A stretch of DNA of 47,347 nucleotides from Planctomycetota bacterium (GCA_016792805.1 JAEUHX010000050.1:1-47347), one strand, 5' to 3'. Numbered from the stretch's first letter, positions 1 through 9,317 are shown. Numbers and translations are program-made. The notes: generated by a model not told the origin, from the letters alone.

Positions 1-384
1 GCGGGCGAACACCACTTCACTGCGAACAGCGTCCCCAAGTCGGGAAATGCACAGTTCCGATTTCTCTGCACCCGTGCTCCGGCGAATGCGCTCGGACTTG
101 CACTTGTCTCCACTGCCAAGAATCTCGGTGCTCCCGATCCCATCGGCCTCAGCATTCCGCTCCACCTCGATCTCGCCGCCTCCGAACTCTACGCCCTCGA
201 TTTCCTAAGCGACGCATGGGGCAATGCCGATTGCCTCGCTCCGATTCCCACCAATCCGGCTCTGGTCGGAAACCACTATTATGCGCAGGTTCTCTGGGCC
301 TGGCCTTCGGGAAGCTGCTCGCCGCTCCCCTCGACCTATGGCCTCAGCACTGCCTGGGGGCTCGATCTCGTCGTGCAACCGTGA
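1..384 (+). CDS. C-terminal part of a secreted protein (left-truncated)
   Basis: Frame 1 is open from the first base to a TGA at 382-384, giving 127 residues with no start in the window. The visible part looks like an extracellular beta-rich domain: short hydrophobic strands, many Ser/Thr/Pro/Gly, two Cys near the end, and a final stretch STAWGLDLVVQP. Similar endings are common on large secreted proteins of Planctomycetota that I cannot assign to a named function. The rest of the protein lies left of the window. No hairpin followed by T residues is seen before the next gene at 499. Confidence 0.6.
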   Translation, partial: AGEHHFTANSVPKSGNAQFRFLCTRAPANALGLALVSTAKNLGAPDPIGLSIPLHLDLAASELYALDFLSDAWGNADCLAPIPTNPALVGNHYYAQVLWAWPSGSCSPLPSTYGLSTAWGLDLVVQP

Positions 385-498
385 GGGGCGTTGACGATGC
401 GTCCCTGCATGTTCTTAAGGAACTCGCACCGTCGCTGATCGCGAACCGAATCACTCGGTGGGAGCACCGGGGCGCGCGATGCTATAAACGCGTCACGC

Positions 499-2262
499 AT
501 GCCCGTCGATTCCCGCCCGCTCGGCCAGATTCTGTTGGAGGCCGGCGCTGTCACTGAGGCCCAGCTCCAGGAAGGGCTCGCGTTTCAGCGCGGCCGCACT
601 CTTCGGATCGGAGAAGCGCTGGTCGCGCTCGGCCACTGCGACGAATCGTCGATCGCGCGCGCGTTGGCAAAGCAGTCGGGGATGCCCTTCGTCGATCTGC
701 TGAAGGGGTCGCCGCCCAAAGCGCTGTTGGATCGGCTGCCGGCGACGCTGGCGGTGGAAGCGAGCTGCATTCCCGTGGCAGAGCGGGCCGGGACGCTGAT
801 TGTGGCGATCGATGATCCGGCGCGGGCGCCGCTCGCCGTCGACAGCCTGAAATTCGTGCTTCAGCGCGAGATCGCGTGCGCGGTCGCCGCGAAGGGGCCG
901 CTGCGAAAGGCGCTCGAAATGCACTACGGGGCGCCTCCCGAAGCTGCGGCTTCGCGAGCGGGCGCACCGGCCGCGCGGCGCGAGCCGGGACGCGGAACCG
1001 CCAAAGCGGGGGAAGACGACGGCGACGCGCCGATCGTGCGCCTCGTGCAGCAGCTGATCGAAGACGCCGTCCAGGTGCGTGCTTCGGATATCCACGTCGA
1101 GCCGTTCGGCAGCCGGCTGCGCGTGCGCTTTCGCGTCGACGGCATCCTGAAGGAGGTGGCGTCGTATCCCGCCCATCTCCACGGTCCGCTGCTGGCGCGC
1201 CTCAAGGTGATGGCTTCGATGGATATCGCCGAGAAGCGAAAGCCACAAGACGGGCGTATCGCCGCCCATGCCGCCGGACGCGACATCGATATCCGCGCAT
1301 CGATCCTCCCGGGAAGCCATGGCGAGACGATGGTGCTGCGTATTCTGGACCGTGAAAAGGGATTGTTGTCTTTGAAAGACCTCGGTCTCGAAGACGACGA
1401 CGCCGTGACGTTCCGCAAGGTGCTGAAGCTGCCGAACGGAATTGTGCTTGTTACTGGTCCAACCGGATCCGGAAAGACCACCACGCTGTATGCATCGCTC
1501 TCGGAGCTGAATCGCCCCGACGTGAAGATCATTACAGCTGAGGATCCTGTTGAGTATCATTTGGCGGGCATCAATCAGTGCCAGGTGCGCCACAAAGTCG
1601 GGCTCGACTTCGCACGCATCCTGCGGGCTATGTTGCGCCAGGCGCCGAATGTGATTCTCGTCGGTGAAATCCGCGACAAGGAGACGGCGGAGATCGCCAT
1701 CCAAGCGGCGCTCACAGGACACCTCGTCTTCTCGACGCTTCACACCAATGATTCGGTGTCGGCGCTCACGCGCCTCATGGACATCGGCGTGAAGCCGTTC
1801 CTCGTCTCCGCGGCGGTGCGCGCCGTGCTGGCACAGCGGCTCATCCGTACGCTCTGCGTTGATTGCCGCGATCCCTACGATCCGCCCGTCGCCGAGCTGC
1901 GGATGATTGGGGTGAGCGCGGCCGCGGCAGCCGGGCGCAAGTTCTATCGCGCGCGCGGCTGCGGGAAATGTAATTTCTCCGGCTACCGCGGGCGAAAGGC
2001 GCTCTACGAGATCCTCATGCTCGATGAAGCGCTGCGCGACATGGTGCTGCGGAACGAGCCGATCACAAAAGTACGCGACTATGCGCGCAATGTGGCCGGC
2101 ATGACGACGCTCCTCGGCGACGGCGTGCGGAAGATCCTGGCGGGGCAAACTTCCGTGCAGGAGGTGCTGCGCGTCACCTCCGCCATCGTCGAAGTCGGGG
2201 AGCGCCTCGAGGCCGAGATGGAGGATCTGGTGGACGCTGGCGCCGAAGACGAGGACAAGTAA
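499..2262 (+). CDS. Type IV pilus assembly / type II secretion ATPase (PilB/GspE family)
   Basis: 587-residue cytoplasmic motor ATPase of the secretion superfamily that powers pilin or pseudopilin assembly at the inner membrane. An N-terminal MshEN-type domain (about 1-145, starting LGQILLEAGAVTEAQLQEGL) precedes the RecA-like core. Walker A GPTGSGKT is at 320-327, the Asp box AEDPVEY follows, GEIRD (Walker B region) is at 389-393, and the His box reads STLHTND. The C-terminal zinc-binding tetracysteine motif is present as C453-x2-C456 and C488-x2-C491. ATG at 499 is the first start that keeps the whole MshEN domain. It is first in a tight operon with PilT, a second PilB-like ATPase and PilC. 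Whether the system is a pilus or a secretion pseudopilus cannot be told, because no pilin or secretin gene is in view; pilT nearby favours a type IV pilus. Confidence 0.93.
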   Translation: MPVDSRPLGQILLEAGAVTEAQLQEGLAFQRGRTLRIGEALVALGHCDESSIARALAKQSGMPFVDLLKGSPPKALLDRLPATLAVEASCIPVAERAGTLIVAIDDPARAPLAVDSLKFVLQREIACAVAAKGPLRKALEMHYGAPPEAAASRAGAPAARREPGRGTAKAGEDDGDAPIVRLVQQLIEDAVQVRASDIHVEPFGSRLRVRFRVDGILKEVASYPAHLHGPLLARLKVMASMDIAEKRKPQDGRIAAHAAGRDIDIRASILPGSHGETMVLRILDREKGLLSLKDLGLEDDDAVTFRKVLKLPNGIVLVTGPTGSGKTTTLYASLSELNRPDVKIITAEDPVEYHLAGINQCQVRHKVGLDFARILRAMLRQAPNVILVGEIRDKETAEIAIQAALTGHLVFSTLHTNDSVSALTRLMDIGVKPFLVSAAVRAVLAQRLIRTLCVDCRDPYDPPVAELRMIGVSAAAAAGRKFYRARGCGKCNFSGYRGRKALYEILMLDEALRDMVLRNEPITKVRDYARNVAGMTTLLGDGVRKILAGQTSVQEVLRVTSAIVEVGERLEAEMEDLVDAGAEDEDK

Positions 2263-2310
2263 TCTTTCTCCCGGGCTATTTCTGTAACTCCATTCCTGAA
2301 TCGCTGATCC

Positions 2311-3369
2311 ATGCTCGATCCGTCCATGCTCATGCAGGAGGCCGTCACGCGAAAGGCCTCGGATCTTCACCTCTCCGTCCACAGGGCGGTCACCTTTCGC
2401 GTGCGCGGCGGGCTCGCGGAGCTGCCCGGCGGCCCCGTGGAGCGCGCCGATCTGGATGCGCTGATTCGTAAGATCGCGCCCGATCGAAGCTGGAAAGAGT
2501 ATGAAGAGGTCGGCTCGGCCGATTTCGCGATCCAGCACACGAGCGGCGACCGGTTCCGCGTCTCGATCTGTAAGGAACGCGGAGAGCCGCGCGCCGTGCT
2601 GCGCCTCATTCCGACGCGGCTCTTGTCCTTCGACGAGATCGGGCTTCCCGACTCGGTGAAGGACCTGCTGATGCGCCCGCGCGGGCTGATCCTCGTCACC
2701 GGCCCGACCGGCTCCGGCAAGACGACGACGCTCGCCACGATGATCGATTGGATCAATCGGAACCAAGATGTGCACTTGGTCACCATTGAGGATCCGATCG
2801 AGTATTTCCATAAGCATCAAAAATCGATCGTCACGCAGCGCGAGGTGGGGACCGACGTGCCCACCTTCGCCGAAGCCATGCGCCGCGTGCTTCGCCAGGA
2901 CCCCGACGTGATCCTGCTCGGTGAAATGCGCGACCTTGAGACGATCTCCTCCGCGATCACGGCGGCGGAGACTGGCCACCTCGTGTTCGGCACTCTTCAC
3001 ACGACCGGCGCCGCGCGCACGGTGGACCGCATCATCGATGCCTATCCAACGAATCAGCAGGAGCAGATCCGCGCGCAGCTTTCCGTTGCGATGGTTGCGG
3101 TGATTTCACAGATCCTGATTCCGCGCGCGGACGGGCGCGGACTGTGCGCCGCCTTCGAGATTCTCATTACAAATTCGGCGGTCGAGAACCACATTCGCAA
3201 GAATGAGACCTTCAAGATTCCGAGCGTGATTCAGACGAGCCGCCGGGCCGGAATGATCCTGCTGGATGATTTCCTTCTGGATCTCGTGAAGAAGGGAACG
3301 GTGACGCGCGAGACAGCTCTCGAGTATGCCCAGTCGCCGCGGGATCTCGAGACGAGGCTCCCCGCGTGA
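2311..3369 (+). CDS. pilT: Twitching motility retraction ATPase PilT
   Basis: 352 residues, the normal PilT length. PilT is the hexameric ATPase that depolymerises type IV pili and so drives twitching and retraction. Visible features are Walker A GPTGSGKT at 131-138, the Asp box IEDPIEY, the Walker B region GEMRD starting at Gly204, the His box GTLHTTGA, and a C-terminal segment AVENHIRKNETFKIPSVIQT matching the PilT-specific AIRNLIRE region. Unlike its neighbours it has no MshEN domain and no zinc tetracysteine motif, which separates PilT from PilB. It starts 48 nt after the first PilB-like gene, and its stop overlaps the GTG start of the next gene (GTGA), suggesting coupled translation. PilU is the alternative, but the AIRNLIRE-like motif favours PilT. 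Confidence 0.92.
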   Translation: MLDPSMLMQEAVTRKASDLHLSVHRAVTFRVRGGLAELPGGPVERADLDALIRKIAPDRSWKEYEEVGSADFAIQHTSGDRFRVSICKERGEPRAVLRLIPTRLLSFDEIGLPDSVKDLLMRPRGLILVTGPTGSGKTTTLATMIDWINRNQDVHLVTIEDPIEYFHKHQKSIVTQREVGTDVPTFAEAMRRVLRQDPDVILLGEMRDLETISSAITAAETGHLVFGTLHTTGAARTVDRIIDAYPTNQQEQIRAQLSVAMVAVISQILIPRADGRGLCAAFEILITNSAVENHIRKNETFKIPSVIQTSRRAGMILLDDFLLDLVKKGTVTRETALEYAQSPRDLETRLPA

Positions 3370-5066
3370 CGGCCATGACTGCAGCCGGTACGGCAGCACG
3401 CGAGCTGCTAGGACAGATTCTCAAAAAGCGCGGAGTCATCCGCGAAGGTCAGGTGCAGGAGGCGCTCGCCATGCAGCGCGAGCGTCCCGGCGTTCCGATC
3501 GGCCGCTGCCTGATCGACCTCGGCTTTTGTACGGAATCACAAGTACTCGAGGCGCTCGCGCAGCAGCGCGGGCTCGAAATGGCGACTCTCGAAGGAAAGC
3601 CGGTTCCTCAGGCGATTGCGTCGCTCGTCGACGCGTCGACGGCGCGAACGCTGCGGCTCCTCCCACTGCGCACCGACGGGGATGAGCTCGTCGTTGCGCT
3701 CGGCGATCCGATGAATTTGTCCGTTTTGGACGATCTGAAGTTCCTCGTTGGCAAGCCGATCCGCGCCGTCTTCGCAAATCCGGATTCGCTACAAAAAGCG
3801 ATTGATGCCACCTATCCGCCCGATTCCGGCGGATTGAAAGCGGCCATCGCGGCGGCAAAGGGGCTCAAGGCCGACGCCGATGCGAAGGAGCTCGCAAAGG
3901 CGGCTCCGGTCGTGCGCCTGCTGAACGCGGTGCTCCAGCAGGCCATCAAAGATCAGGCGAGCGATATCCACCTCGAGCCCTTCGAGGGCGCCTTTCGCAT
4001 TCGCTACCGCGTCGACGGTTCCCTCTTCGAGATCGAGGCGCCGCCTTCCTACCTCGCGCCCGCACTGATCGCGCGCGTCAAAGTGATGGCCGACCTCGAC
4101 ATCGCCGAGGCGCGCATTCCCCAGGATGGGCGCATCCAGATGTCGCTCGATGGCCGCGCCGTCGATCTGCGCGTCTCGACGCTGCCGACGATGTACGGCG
4201 AGAGCTGCGTCATGCGCGTGCTCGACCGCAGCGTGGTCCATCTGGATCTTCACAAATTGGGTCTGCGCGAAGAAGAGCGGAAGACTCTGCTCGAGCTCAT
4301 CGACCTGCCCCACGGAATTGTGCTGGTCACCGGCCCGACCGGCTCCGGAAAGACGACGACGCTCTACGCGATGCTCGCGCAGGCCAATGATCCTTCGCTC
4401 AAGATTATTACCACAGAAGATCCGGTCGAATACGATCTCGAAGGGATCGTACAGATCCCGATCAATGATGAGATCGGAGTCACGTTCGCACGCGTGCTGC
4501 GCACAATTCTGCGCCAAGACCCCGACGTGATCCTCGTCGGCGAAATCCGCGACCGCGAGACGGCGACGGTCGCCATCGAAGCTTCGCTCACGGGCCACCT
4601 CGTCTTCTCGACGCTCCACACCAATGACGCGCCGTCGGCCGTGACGCGCCTCGTGGATGTCGGAGTCGACCCGTTTCTTATCGCCGCGACGGTTGAGGCG
4701 GTGATCGCCCAGCGCCTTGTGCGCCGTATTTGTGGGGATTGCAAAGCGCAGGTGCTGCCCGATCCCGAGCGGCTGCGGGAGATCGGCCTCGACCCCGAGA
4801 AGCTCCAAGGGGCGCGGTTTGCGGTGGGGCGCGGCTGCGATCGCTGTCACCACACCGGTTACCGCGGGCGTCTCGCCATCTTCGAGGTGCTGCGGGTCGA
4901 CGACACGATTCGCCAGCTCATGCTCGAGCATGTCTCCACGCAGCAGATCCGCGACGCGGCGCGCGCGCGCGGGATGCGCCCGCTGCGCGACGCGGGGCTC
5001 ATTGCCGCCATGGATGGGCTGACGACGCTGGAGGAAGTTCTCCGCGAAACCTCCGGCATCGATTGA
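3366..5066 (+). CDS. Second type IV pilus / secretion ATPase (PilB/GspE family)
   Basis: 566 residues, a paralogue of the gene at 499 with the same order: MshEN-type domain (about 8-140), Walker A GPTGSGKT at 323-330, TEDPVEYDLEG, GEIRD starting at 392, STLHTND, then a zinc site C456-x2-C459 and C491-x2-C494. All catalytic motifs are intact, so it should be an active assembly ATPase. Two assembly ATPases around one PilT may serve different pilins or a pilus plus a secretion system; this is inference. The start is GTG at 3366, overlapping the pilT stop; an ATG at 3375 is possible and would remove three residues. The platform protein gene follows 84 nt downstream. Confidence 0.92.
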   Translation: MTAMTAAGTAARELLGQILKKRGVIREGQVQEALAMQRERPGVPIGRCLIDLGFCTESQVLEALAQQRGLEMATLEGKPVPQAIASLVDASTARTLRLLPLRTDGDELVVALGDPMNLSVLDDLKFLVGKPIRAVFANPDSLQKAIDATYPPDSGGLKAAIAAAKGLKADADAKELAKAAPVVRLLNAVLQQAIKDQASDIHLEPFEGAFRIRYRVDGSLFEIEAPPSYLAPALIARVKVMADLDIAEARIPQDGRIQMSLDGRAVDLRVSTLPTMYGESCVMRVLDRSVVHLDLHKLGLREEERKTLLELIDLPHGIVLVTGPTGSGKTTTLYAMLAQANDPSLKIITTEDPVEYDLEGIVQIPINDEIGVTFARVLRTILRQDPDVILVGEIRDRETATVAIEASLTGHLVFSTLHTNDAPSAVTRLVDVGVDPFLIAATVEAVIAQRLVRRICGDCKAQVLPDPERLREIGLDPEKLQGARFAVGRGCDRCHHTGYRGRLAIFEVLRVDDTIRQLMLEHVSTQQIRDAARARGMRPLRDAGLIAAMDGLTTLEEVLRETSGID

Positions 5067-5150
5067 TCGTTTTCACCGCCCGATCGGCGCTTGCCATTCG
5101 TCGCTTCGCATTCGCACTGTACGATCCCAGACTCGCTCGCCAACCCTCCG

Positions 5151-6317
5151 ATGCCGGAAAAGCTCTCTCGTCGTGTCGATGTCACGCCCCAAACCCGCGC
5201 GTCGGTGGCGGAGGCGCCTGCGCCCACGGCGGCTTCGGGAGGCGGCGGGCGGAGCTGGCTGCGCGGCGGGCGGCTCAAGCCGCGCGATCTCGTGGAGCTT
5301 ACGCGCACGATGGCGACGCTCTCGGACGCGGGCCTTCCCATTGTGAAGTCGCTGCAGATTCTCGAAGGGCAGCAGAAGCCCGGCCCGGTGAAGCGCGTGC
5401 TGGCGCAGGTGGTCGAGGACGTCTCTTCGGGCACGACGCTCTCCGACTCGCTCGCCAAGCACCCGGCTCTCTTCGATTCACTTTTTGTGAACATGGTGCG
5501 CGCCGGCGAGGCTTCCGGCGAGCTCGACAAGATTCTGGCGCAGCTCTCCGACTACCTCGAGAAGAGCCAGCTCGTGCGCGACCGCGTGAAAGGGGCGAGC
5601 ATCTACCCGACGGTCGTGCTGGTTGTGGCGGCCGTCCTGATGGTGATCATCTTTCTTGTGGTGATCCCGAAGTTCGAAGTGATCTTCGCGAGCTTCCAGA
5701 TGGAGCTCCCGTGGCAGACGCAGCTCCTGATCGGCGGGAGCCGCTTCCTCGTCGATTATTGGTATATCGTGTTCGGAATCCCGGTGCTTCTGTGGATTCT
5801 GCATTTCACGCTGATGCGTCGCGCCGCGAAGTATCGATTCAAGATGCACACTTGGGCGCTTCGGAGCCCGGTGGTCGGCGGCGTGCTCTCGAAAGTGCTG
5901 ATCGCCCGATTCGCGCGCACTTTTGGGACGCTCGTGCAGAGCGGTGTGCCGCACCTTGAAGGACTCAGCATCGTTCGCGGCTCGCTCGGGAATGACAAGA
6001 TGTCCGACGCCGTCGACCAGATTCGCACGCGCGTGCGCGAGGGCGAAGGGCTCGCCGTTCCGATGGGCGAGAGCCGCGTATTCGATGACGTGATTGTGAA
6101 CTTGGTGAACGTGGGCGAATCGACGGGCGAGCTCGATCGAATGCTGCTGCGCGTCTCCGACACCTACGAGGCCGATGTCAATCGCAGGCTCGACGCTGCA
6201 TTCAAGATTCTTGAACCTTCACTTCTGTTGGCGATGGCGGTCGTCGTCGGATTCATCGTCGTGGCGCTCTTCCTGCCGCTGCTGAAAATCATGGATTCTC
6301 TCGGACAGCAGGGCTAG
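5151..6317 (+). CDS. Type IV pilus inner-membrane platform protein PilC/GspF
   Basis: 388 residues from ATG 5151. This is the polytopic platform protein on which PilB- and PilT-type ATPases act. It has the duplicated GspF fold: two cytoplasmic helical halves, each with the family signature (GEASGELDKIL and GESTGELDRML), and three hydrophobic segments (beginning YPTVVLVVAAVL, YWYIVFGIPVLL and LLLAMAVVVGFI). The first 60 residues are a Ser/Ala/Gly-rich cytoplasmic tail. An upstream TTG at 5091 would add 20 residues of unlikely composition, so I use the ATG. It closes the motor operon; the histidine kinase starts 14 nt later. Confidence 0.92.
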   Translation: MPEKLSRRVDVTPQTRASVAEAPAPTAASGGGGRSWLRGGRLKPRDLVELTRTMATLSDAGLPIVKSLQILEGQQKPGPVKRVLAQVVEDVSSGTTLSDSLAKHPALFDSLFVNMVRAGEASGELDKILAQLSDYLEKSQLVRDRVKGASIYPTVVLVVAAVLMVIIFLVVIPKFEVIFASFQMELPWQTQLLIGGSRFLVDYWYIVFGIPVLLWILHFTLMRRAAKYRFKMHTWALRSPVVGGVLSKVLIARFARTFGTLVQSGVPHLEGLSIVRGSLGNDKMSDAVDQIRTRVREGEGLAVPMGESRVFDDVIVNLVNVGESTGELDRMLLRVSDTYEADVNRRLDAAFKILEPSLLLAMAVVVGFIVVALFLPLLKIMDSLGQQG

Positions 6318-6331
6318 ACAGGCCAGCGCCG

Positions 6332-7876
6332 ATGCGGCTGCGCACGCGAGCGGTCCTGCTGCTGACGCTGGCCAATGCCGCCGTATTCTTGGTCTTCGGC
6401 ACGATCGCCCTCGACGAATTCGGGCAGCGCAACGAGGCTGCCCGAGCGGCGACGCGAGAGAGGATTCGTGAGCTTGCGACGGTCCTCGGGCCTCTTCTCG
6501 ACGAGGCGCTGACAGGTGCCGTCGGCGAAGACGAGGATTCCACATTACAGATCGAAAAGGTGCTGAGCTGGCCCCATTGGTCACTCATGCGCGACGCCGT
6601 GCTGATGGACCGGCGCTATACACAGATCTCCGATGAGGGTCCGGTTGTCTCCGCGGGCGGCGGGCTCTGCCTGAATCCCGTCGGACTCGCACACCGGACC
6701 GCCGAGTTCGATCTCGGGAATGTGAAGCGCCTCATCGGCCGGGCCATGGAAACGCGGGCCGTTCAGACCGGAGAAGGAGGCATCGCGATTCCAGTCATGT
6801 CCGGCACTGCGGTCCGCGGCGGAGTCTATTTGAGGGTTTCCGAGCCCGAGACCTCCACCGCCTCAACCCTCGGCGTTCTCGTGGCATTTGTGGCAAGCAC
6901 GATGGCTCTCTCCGCCGTCGTGTCGTTCGTCGTCACGACCTCCGTCGTGAAGCCGGTCGAGAATCTGGCGCGCGTCGGCCGCGAGGTCGTCGCTGGCAAC
7001 CTGCAAGCGGAGCCCGCGCCGCACGCGAGCGAGGATGAGATGGGAGATCTTACGGATTCGATGCGGGCGATGCTGCGCACCTTGCGTCGCCACGGCCAGG
7101 AGATGGAGCGAGCCGCGACCCTCGCCGCCGAGCGTGCCACAAAAGCAGAGCGCGACCTCCTCGTGACTCAGCGACTTGCCTCCATGGGAACCCTTGCGGC
7201 GGGCATCGCCCACGAGATTAATAATCCGCTCGGCGGACTGATGAATGCTGTTCGAAGGCTACAAAAAGGCGACCTGCATCCGGACCGCCAGCAGGAATAT
7301 TATGAACTTGTGCTCGATGGCCTGGAGCGCATCCGGGCGATCGTCGGGCGCACTTTGTCAATGGCGCCGAAGGGAGTGGCGGCCGTCCCGGTCTCCATCC
7401 CCGACGCAGCGCGGGAGGCAATGGCTTTCGCCAAACATCGGGCCGATCGAGAGGGAATTGAACTCCTGCTTGAAGCTGCGGGGGACGAGCCACTTGCGGT
7501 GCTCGGCGATCGGGGTGAGCTGGTTCAGGTCTTCTTGAATCTCATCCTGAACTCGATCGATGCCCTCGCGGTGCGGATCGCCGCCCAGGGGCGCGTGCCT
7601 CCGCCGCGCATACGCATGGTTATTTCTCGCGAGGCCGACGCCCTCGTGGCTTCCGTCGTGGACAACGGTACCGGCGTCGATCCGGCCTTGCTCGATCGCA
7701 TCCTCGATCCGTTCTTCTCCACAAAGGAGCCCGGAAAAGGGACAGGCCTCGGCCTGACGGTCGTCTTCGCCATCGTGCGCAATCACGGCGGATCGCTCCG
7801 AGTGGCCAATGTCGCCGGCGGTGGGTTTGAGGTCGTGATGCGAATGCCCTGCGCGCCCGCACCATTGGGCGGGTAG
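6332..7876 (+). CDS. Membrane sensor histidine kinase with HAMP domain
   Basis: 514 residues. Order: N-terminal TM helix (about 8-28), a roughly 150-residue extracytoplasmic sensor region with no recognised fold, second TM helix (about 180-205), HAMP linker (VVKPVENLARVGREV), a coiled coil, the H-box GIAHEINNPLGG with phospho-accepting His294, then a HATPase_c domain with N-box NLILNSIDAL, G1 DNGTGVD and G2 GKGTGLGL. The H-box type resembles NtrB/AtoS-like kinases. No response regulator is beside it, so its partner is elsewhere. Being 14 nt behind pilC it is probably cotranscribed with the pilus motor and may link a surface or envelope signal to it, which is inference. Confidence 0.9.
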   Translation: MRLRTRAVLLLTLANAAVFLVFGTIALDEFGQRNEAARAATRERIRELATVLGPLLDEALTGAVGEDEDSTLQIEKVLSWPHWSLMRDAVLMDRRYTQISDEGPVVSAGGGLCLNPVGLAHRTAEFDLGNVKRLIGRAMETRAVQTGEGGIAIPVMSGTAVRGGVYLRVSEPETSTASTLGVLVAFVASTMALSAVVSFVVTTSVVKPVENLARVGREVVAGNLQAEPAPHASEDEMGDLTDSMRAMLRTLRRHGQEMERAATLAAERATKAERDLLVTQRLASMGTLAAGIAHEINNPLGGLMNAVRRLQKGDLHPDRQQEYYELVLDGLERIRAIVGRTLSMAPKGVAAVPVSIPDAAREAMAFAKHRADREGIELLLEAAGDEPLAVLGDRGELVQVFLNLILNSIDALAVRIAAQGRVPPPRIRMVISREADALVASVVDNGTGVDPALLDRILDPFFSTKEPGKGTGLGLTVVFAIVRNHGGSLRVANVAGGGFEVVMRMPCAPAPLGG

Positions 7877-7940
7877 CGGTGGCTTCCGCCGGGAGCTCGC
7901 CCAGGCGTCTCTATCGCGGTCTGCTAGCATCCGCGGCTCC

Positions 7941-8408
7941 ATGAGGCTCTTCACTCTCCCGCAGGCGCTCGAGCGCCTGATCCTCCTCGCGGCCGTCGGT
8001 TGCGCCGCCTATTTCGCCGGTCGCGCCAGCTCGCCAGCGGCACTCCCGCTTTACGCCGAAGGCACTGCCGACTCCAACGGCAAGATCGTCGCCGTCACCG
8101 GCCCCTATCAACAAGGCGTCTCGCTGCTTTACGTCATCGACAGCGAAACCAAGAACCTCGCCGTTTATGAGTGCCGCGGCGGCGGGAGAAGCGCAGGGCG
8201 GATTTCTCTCGTGGCGAGCCGCCGCATCGATCTCGACTTGCGACTCGACGGCTACCACGACGAGTCGGAGTACAAGTACTCCGACCTCGTCGAGTACTTC
8301 AAGAAGGCCGGCTGGGGCGATGTTGGCAAGGGAACTCCCGGCCGCGAGATGGGCGGTGAGAAGTCCGACTTCGAACGCGAGAAGGGAGACCGCGGAGGCA
8401 AGAAATAG
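7941..8408 (+). CDS. Small membrane-anchored protein, unknown function
   Basis: 155 residues. One hydrophobic segment near the N-terminus (about 10-29, LERLILLAAVGCAAYFAGRA) is either a signal anchor or an uncleaved signal. A beta-rich segment follows (KIVAVTGPYQQGVSLLYVIDSETKNLAVYEC) that reads like a short repeat of a blade-type domain, then RIDLDLRLDGYHDESEYKY and a charged, Lys/Glu/Gly-rich tail. I know similar small proteins only as uncharacterised ones in planctomycete-like genomes. It stands 64 nt after the kinase and 95 nt before the HTH gene. A weak 7-bp inverted repeat with a 16-nt loop lies just after it (8436-8465). Confidence 0.75.
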   Translation: MRLFTLPQALERLILLAAVGCAAYFAGRASSPAALPLYAEGTADSNGKIVAVTGPYQQGVSLLYVIDSETKNLAVYECRGGGRSAGRISLVASRRIDLDLRLDGYHDESEYKYSDLVEYFKKAGWGDVGKGTPGREMGGEKSDFEREKGDRGGKK

Positions 8409-8503
8409 CCGGCTCCAACTTCTCTCTTTTCAGAAGGGGCCGGGCCTCCTTACCCTCACGGCCCCATTCCACCTCAACCCTCACCCGTATCCCGACAGGT
8501 ACC

Positions 8504-9043
8504 GTGGCCGACCAGTACTACTCGTTCGAAGACGCCCTGAAGGAGCTCCGTCTCAAGGACGAGGAGCTCAAGCGCCTTGTCTCGGAGAACTACATCCGCG
8601 CATTCCGAGACGGCGAACGCATGAAGCTGCGCCGCGAGGATGTCGAGAAGCTCAAGTCGGAGCTGGCTGGCAAGGCCAACACCGAAGAATTGGTCTTCGA
8701 AGACGACGGCGGCGAAGAGCCCGGCATGTCGACCGTTCCGCTCGATGAGGCGGAAACGATCGAGACTCGCACCAAGAAGCCCGCCTCGAGCCGTCCTTCG
8801 GCCACTTCGCGACCGGCCTCGAGCCCGCCCGCCAAGAAGGCCGCCGCATCGGCTTCGGCGAAGCCGGCCCGAGCGGCGCGCGCAGCCGCCCCCGCAGAGG
8901 ACGAGGAAGCGGGCGACTCGATGCTCGACAAGGCGGTCCTCGTGCTGACGTTCATTCTGATGCTCGTTGGCTCGGTGGTGGCATTCGACGCGGTCCGTGG
9001 CGAGGCCACGGTCACGAAGTCGTTCGTCTCCAGCAACAAGTAA
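8504..9043 (+). CDS. HTH (excisionase/MerR-type) protein with C-terminal transmembrane anchor
   Basis: 179 residues from GTG 8504. Residues 1-55 (YSFEDALKELRLKDEELKRL, then IRAFRDGERMKLRREDVEKL) look like the HTH_17 excisionase-like DNA- or protein-binding fold. The middle (about 75-140) is acidic then Ala/Pro/Lys-rich and probably disordered. A single TM helix (about 145-165, AVLVLTFILMLVGSVVAFDA) ends the protein, leaving a short tail outside. The topology implies a membrane-tethered cytoplasmic binding domain. What it binds cannot be read from the sequence. Confidence 0.8.
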   Translation: MADQYYSFEDALKELRLKDEELKRLVSENYIRAFRDGERMKLRREDVEKLKSELAGKANTEELVFEDDGGEEPGMSTVPLDEAETIETRTKKPASSRPSATSRPASSPPAKKAAASASAKPARAARAAAPAEDEEAGDSMLDKAVLVLTFILMLVGSVVAFDAVRGEATVTKSFVSSNK

Positions 9044-9063
9044 CGGCTCGGTTGCATTTCCCG

Positions 9064-9099
9064 CGCGCCGCGGAGCTCCCAAGGGAGTGCCGCGGCGCG
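9064..9099 (+). terminator. Strong hairpin after the HTH-TM gene
   Basis: A stem of 10 bp (9064-9073 with 9090-9099), a 2-nt internal loop on each side, a further 5 bp (9076-9080 with 9083-9087) and a 2-nt apical loop. It begins 20 nt after the stop at 9043. It has no clean T-run (TGGTGTCTTGG follows), so it may be a weak terminator or a 3' end stabiliser. The following 218 nt up to 9318 hold no gene that I can support. Confidence 0.5.
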
Positions 9100-9317
9100 T
9101 GGTGTCTTGGAGGAAGCTTCGGGTTTTGGGCTTGAAAACGGCTTCACAAATAGAAGAGTCAGGGACGTCGAAGCGCGCCGGCGCCGAGCACCGTCGGAGC
9201 TGCGCACCCCGCGAATCACGGCACGTGCGCTCGACCCGTCCATCCCACCGAATTCGCTCACCATTCGAACTTGAACAGGCCGACTCCGACCGGCTTCTCG
9301 TCGGAGGCAGGTAGACC

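Noticed and set aside
493..3000. 835-codon open frame on the minus strand opposite pilB and pilT
   Set aside because: It is a high-GC shadow of the real genes; the translation is Arg/His/Asp-rich without motifs and the plus-strand genes have full catalytic motifs.
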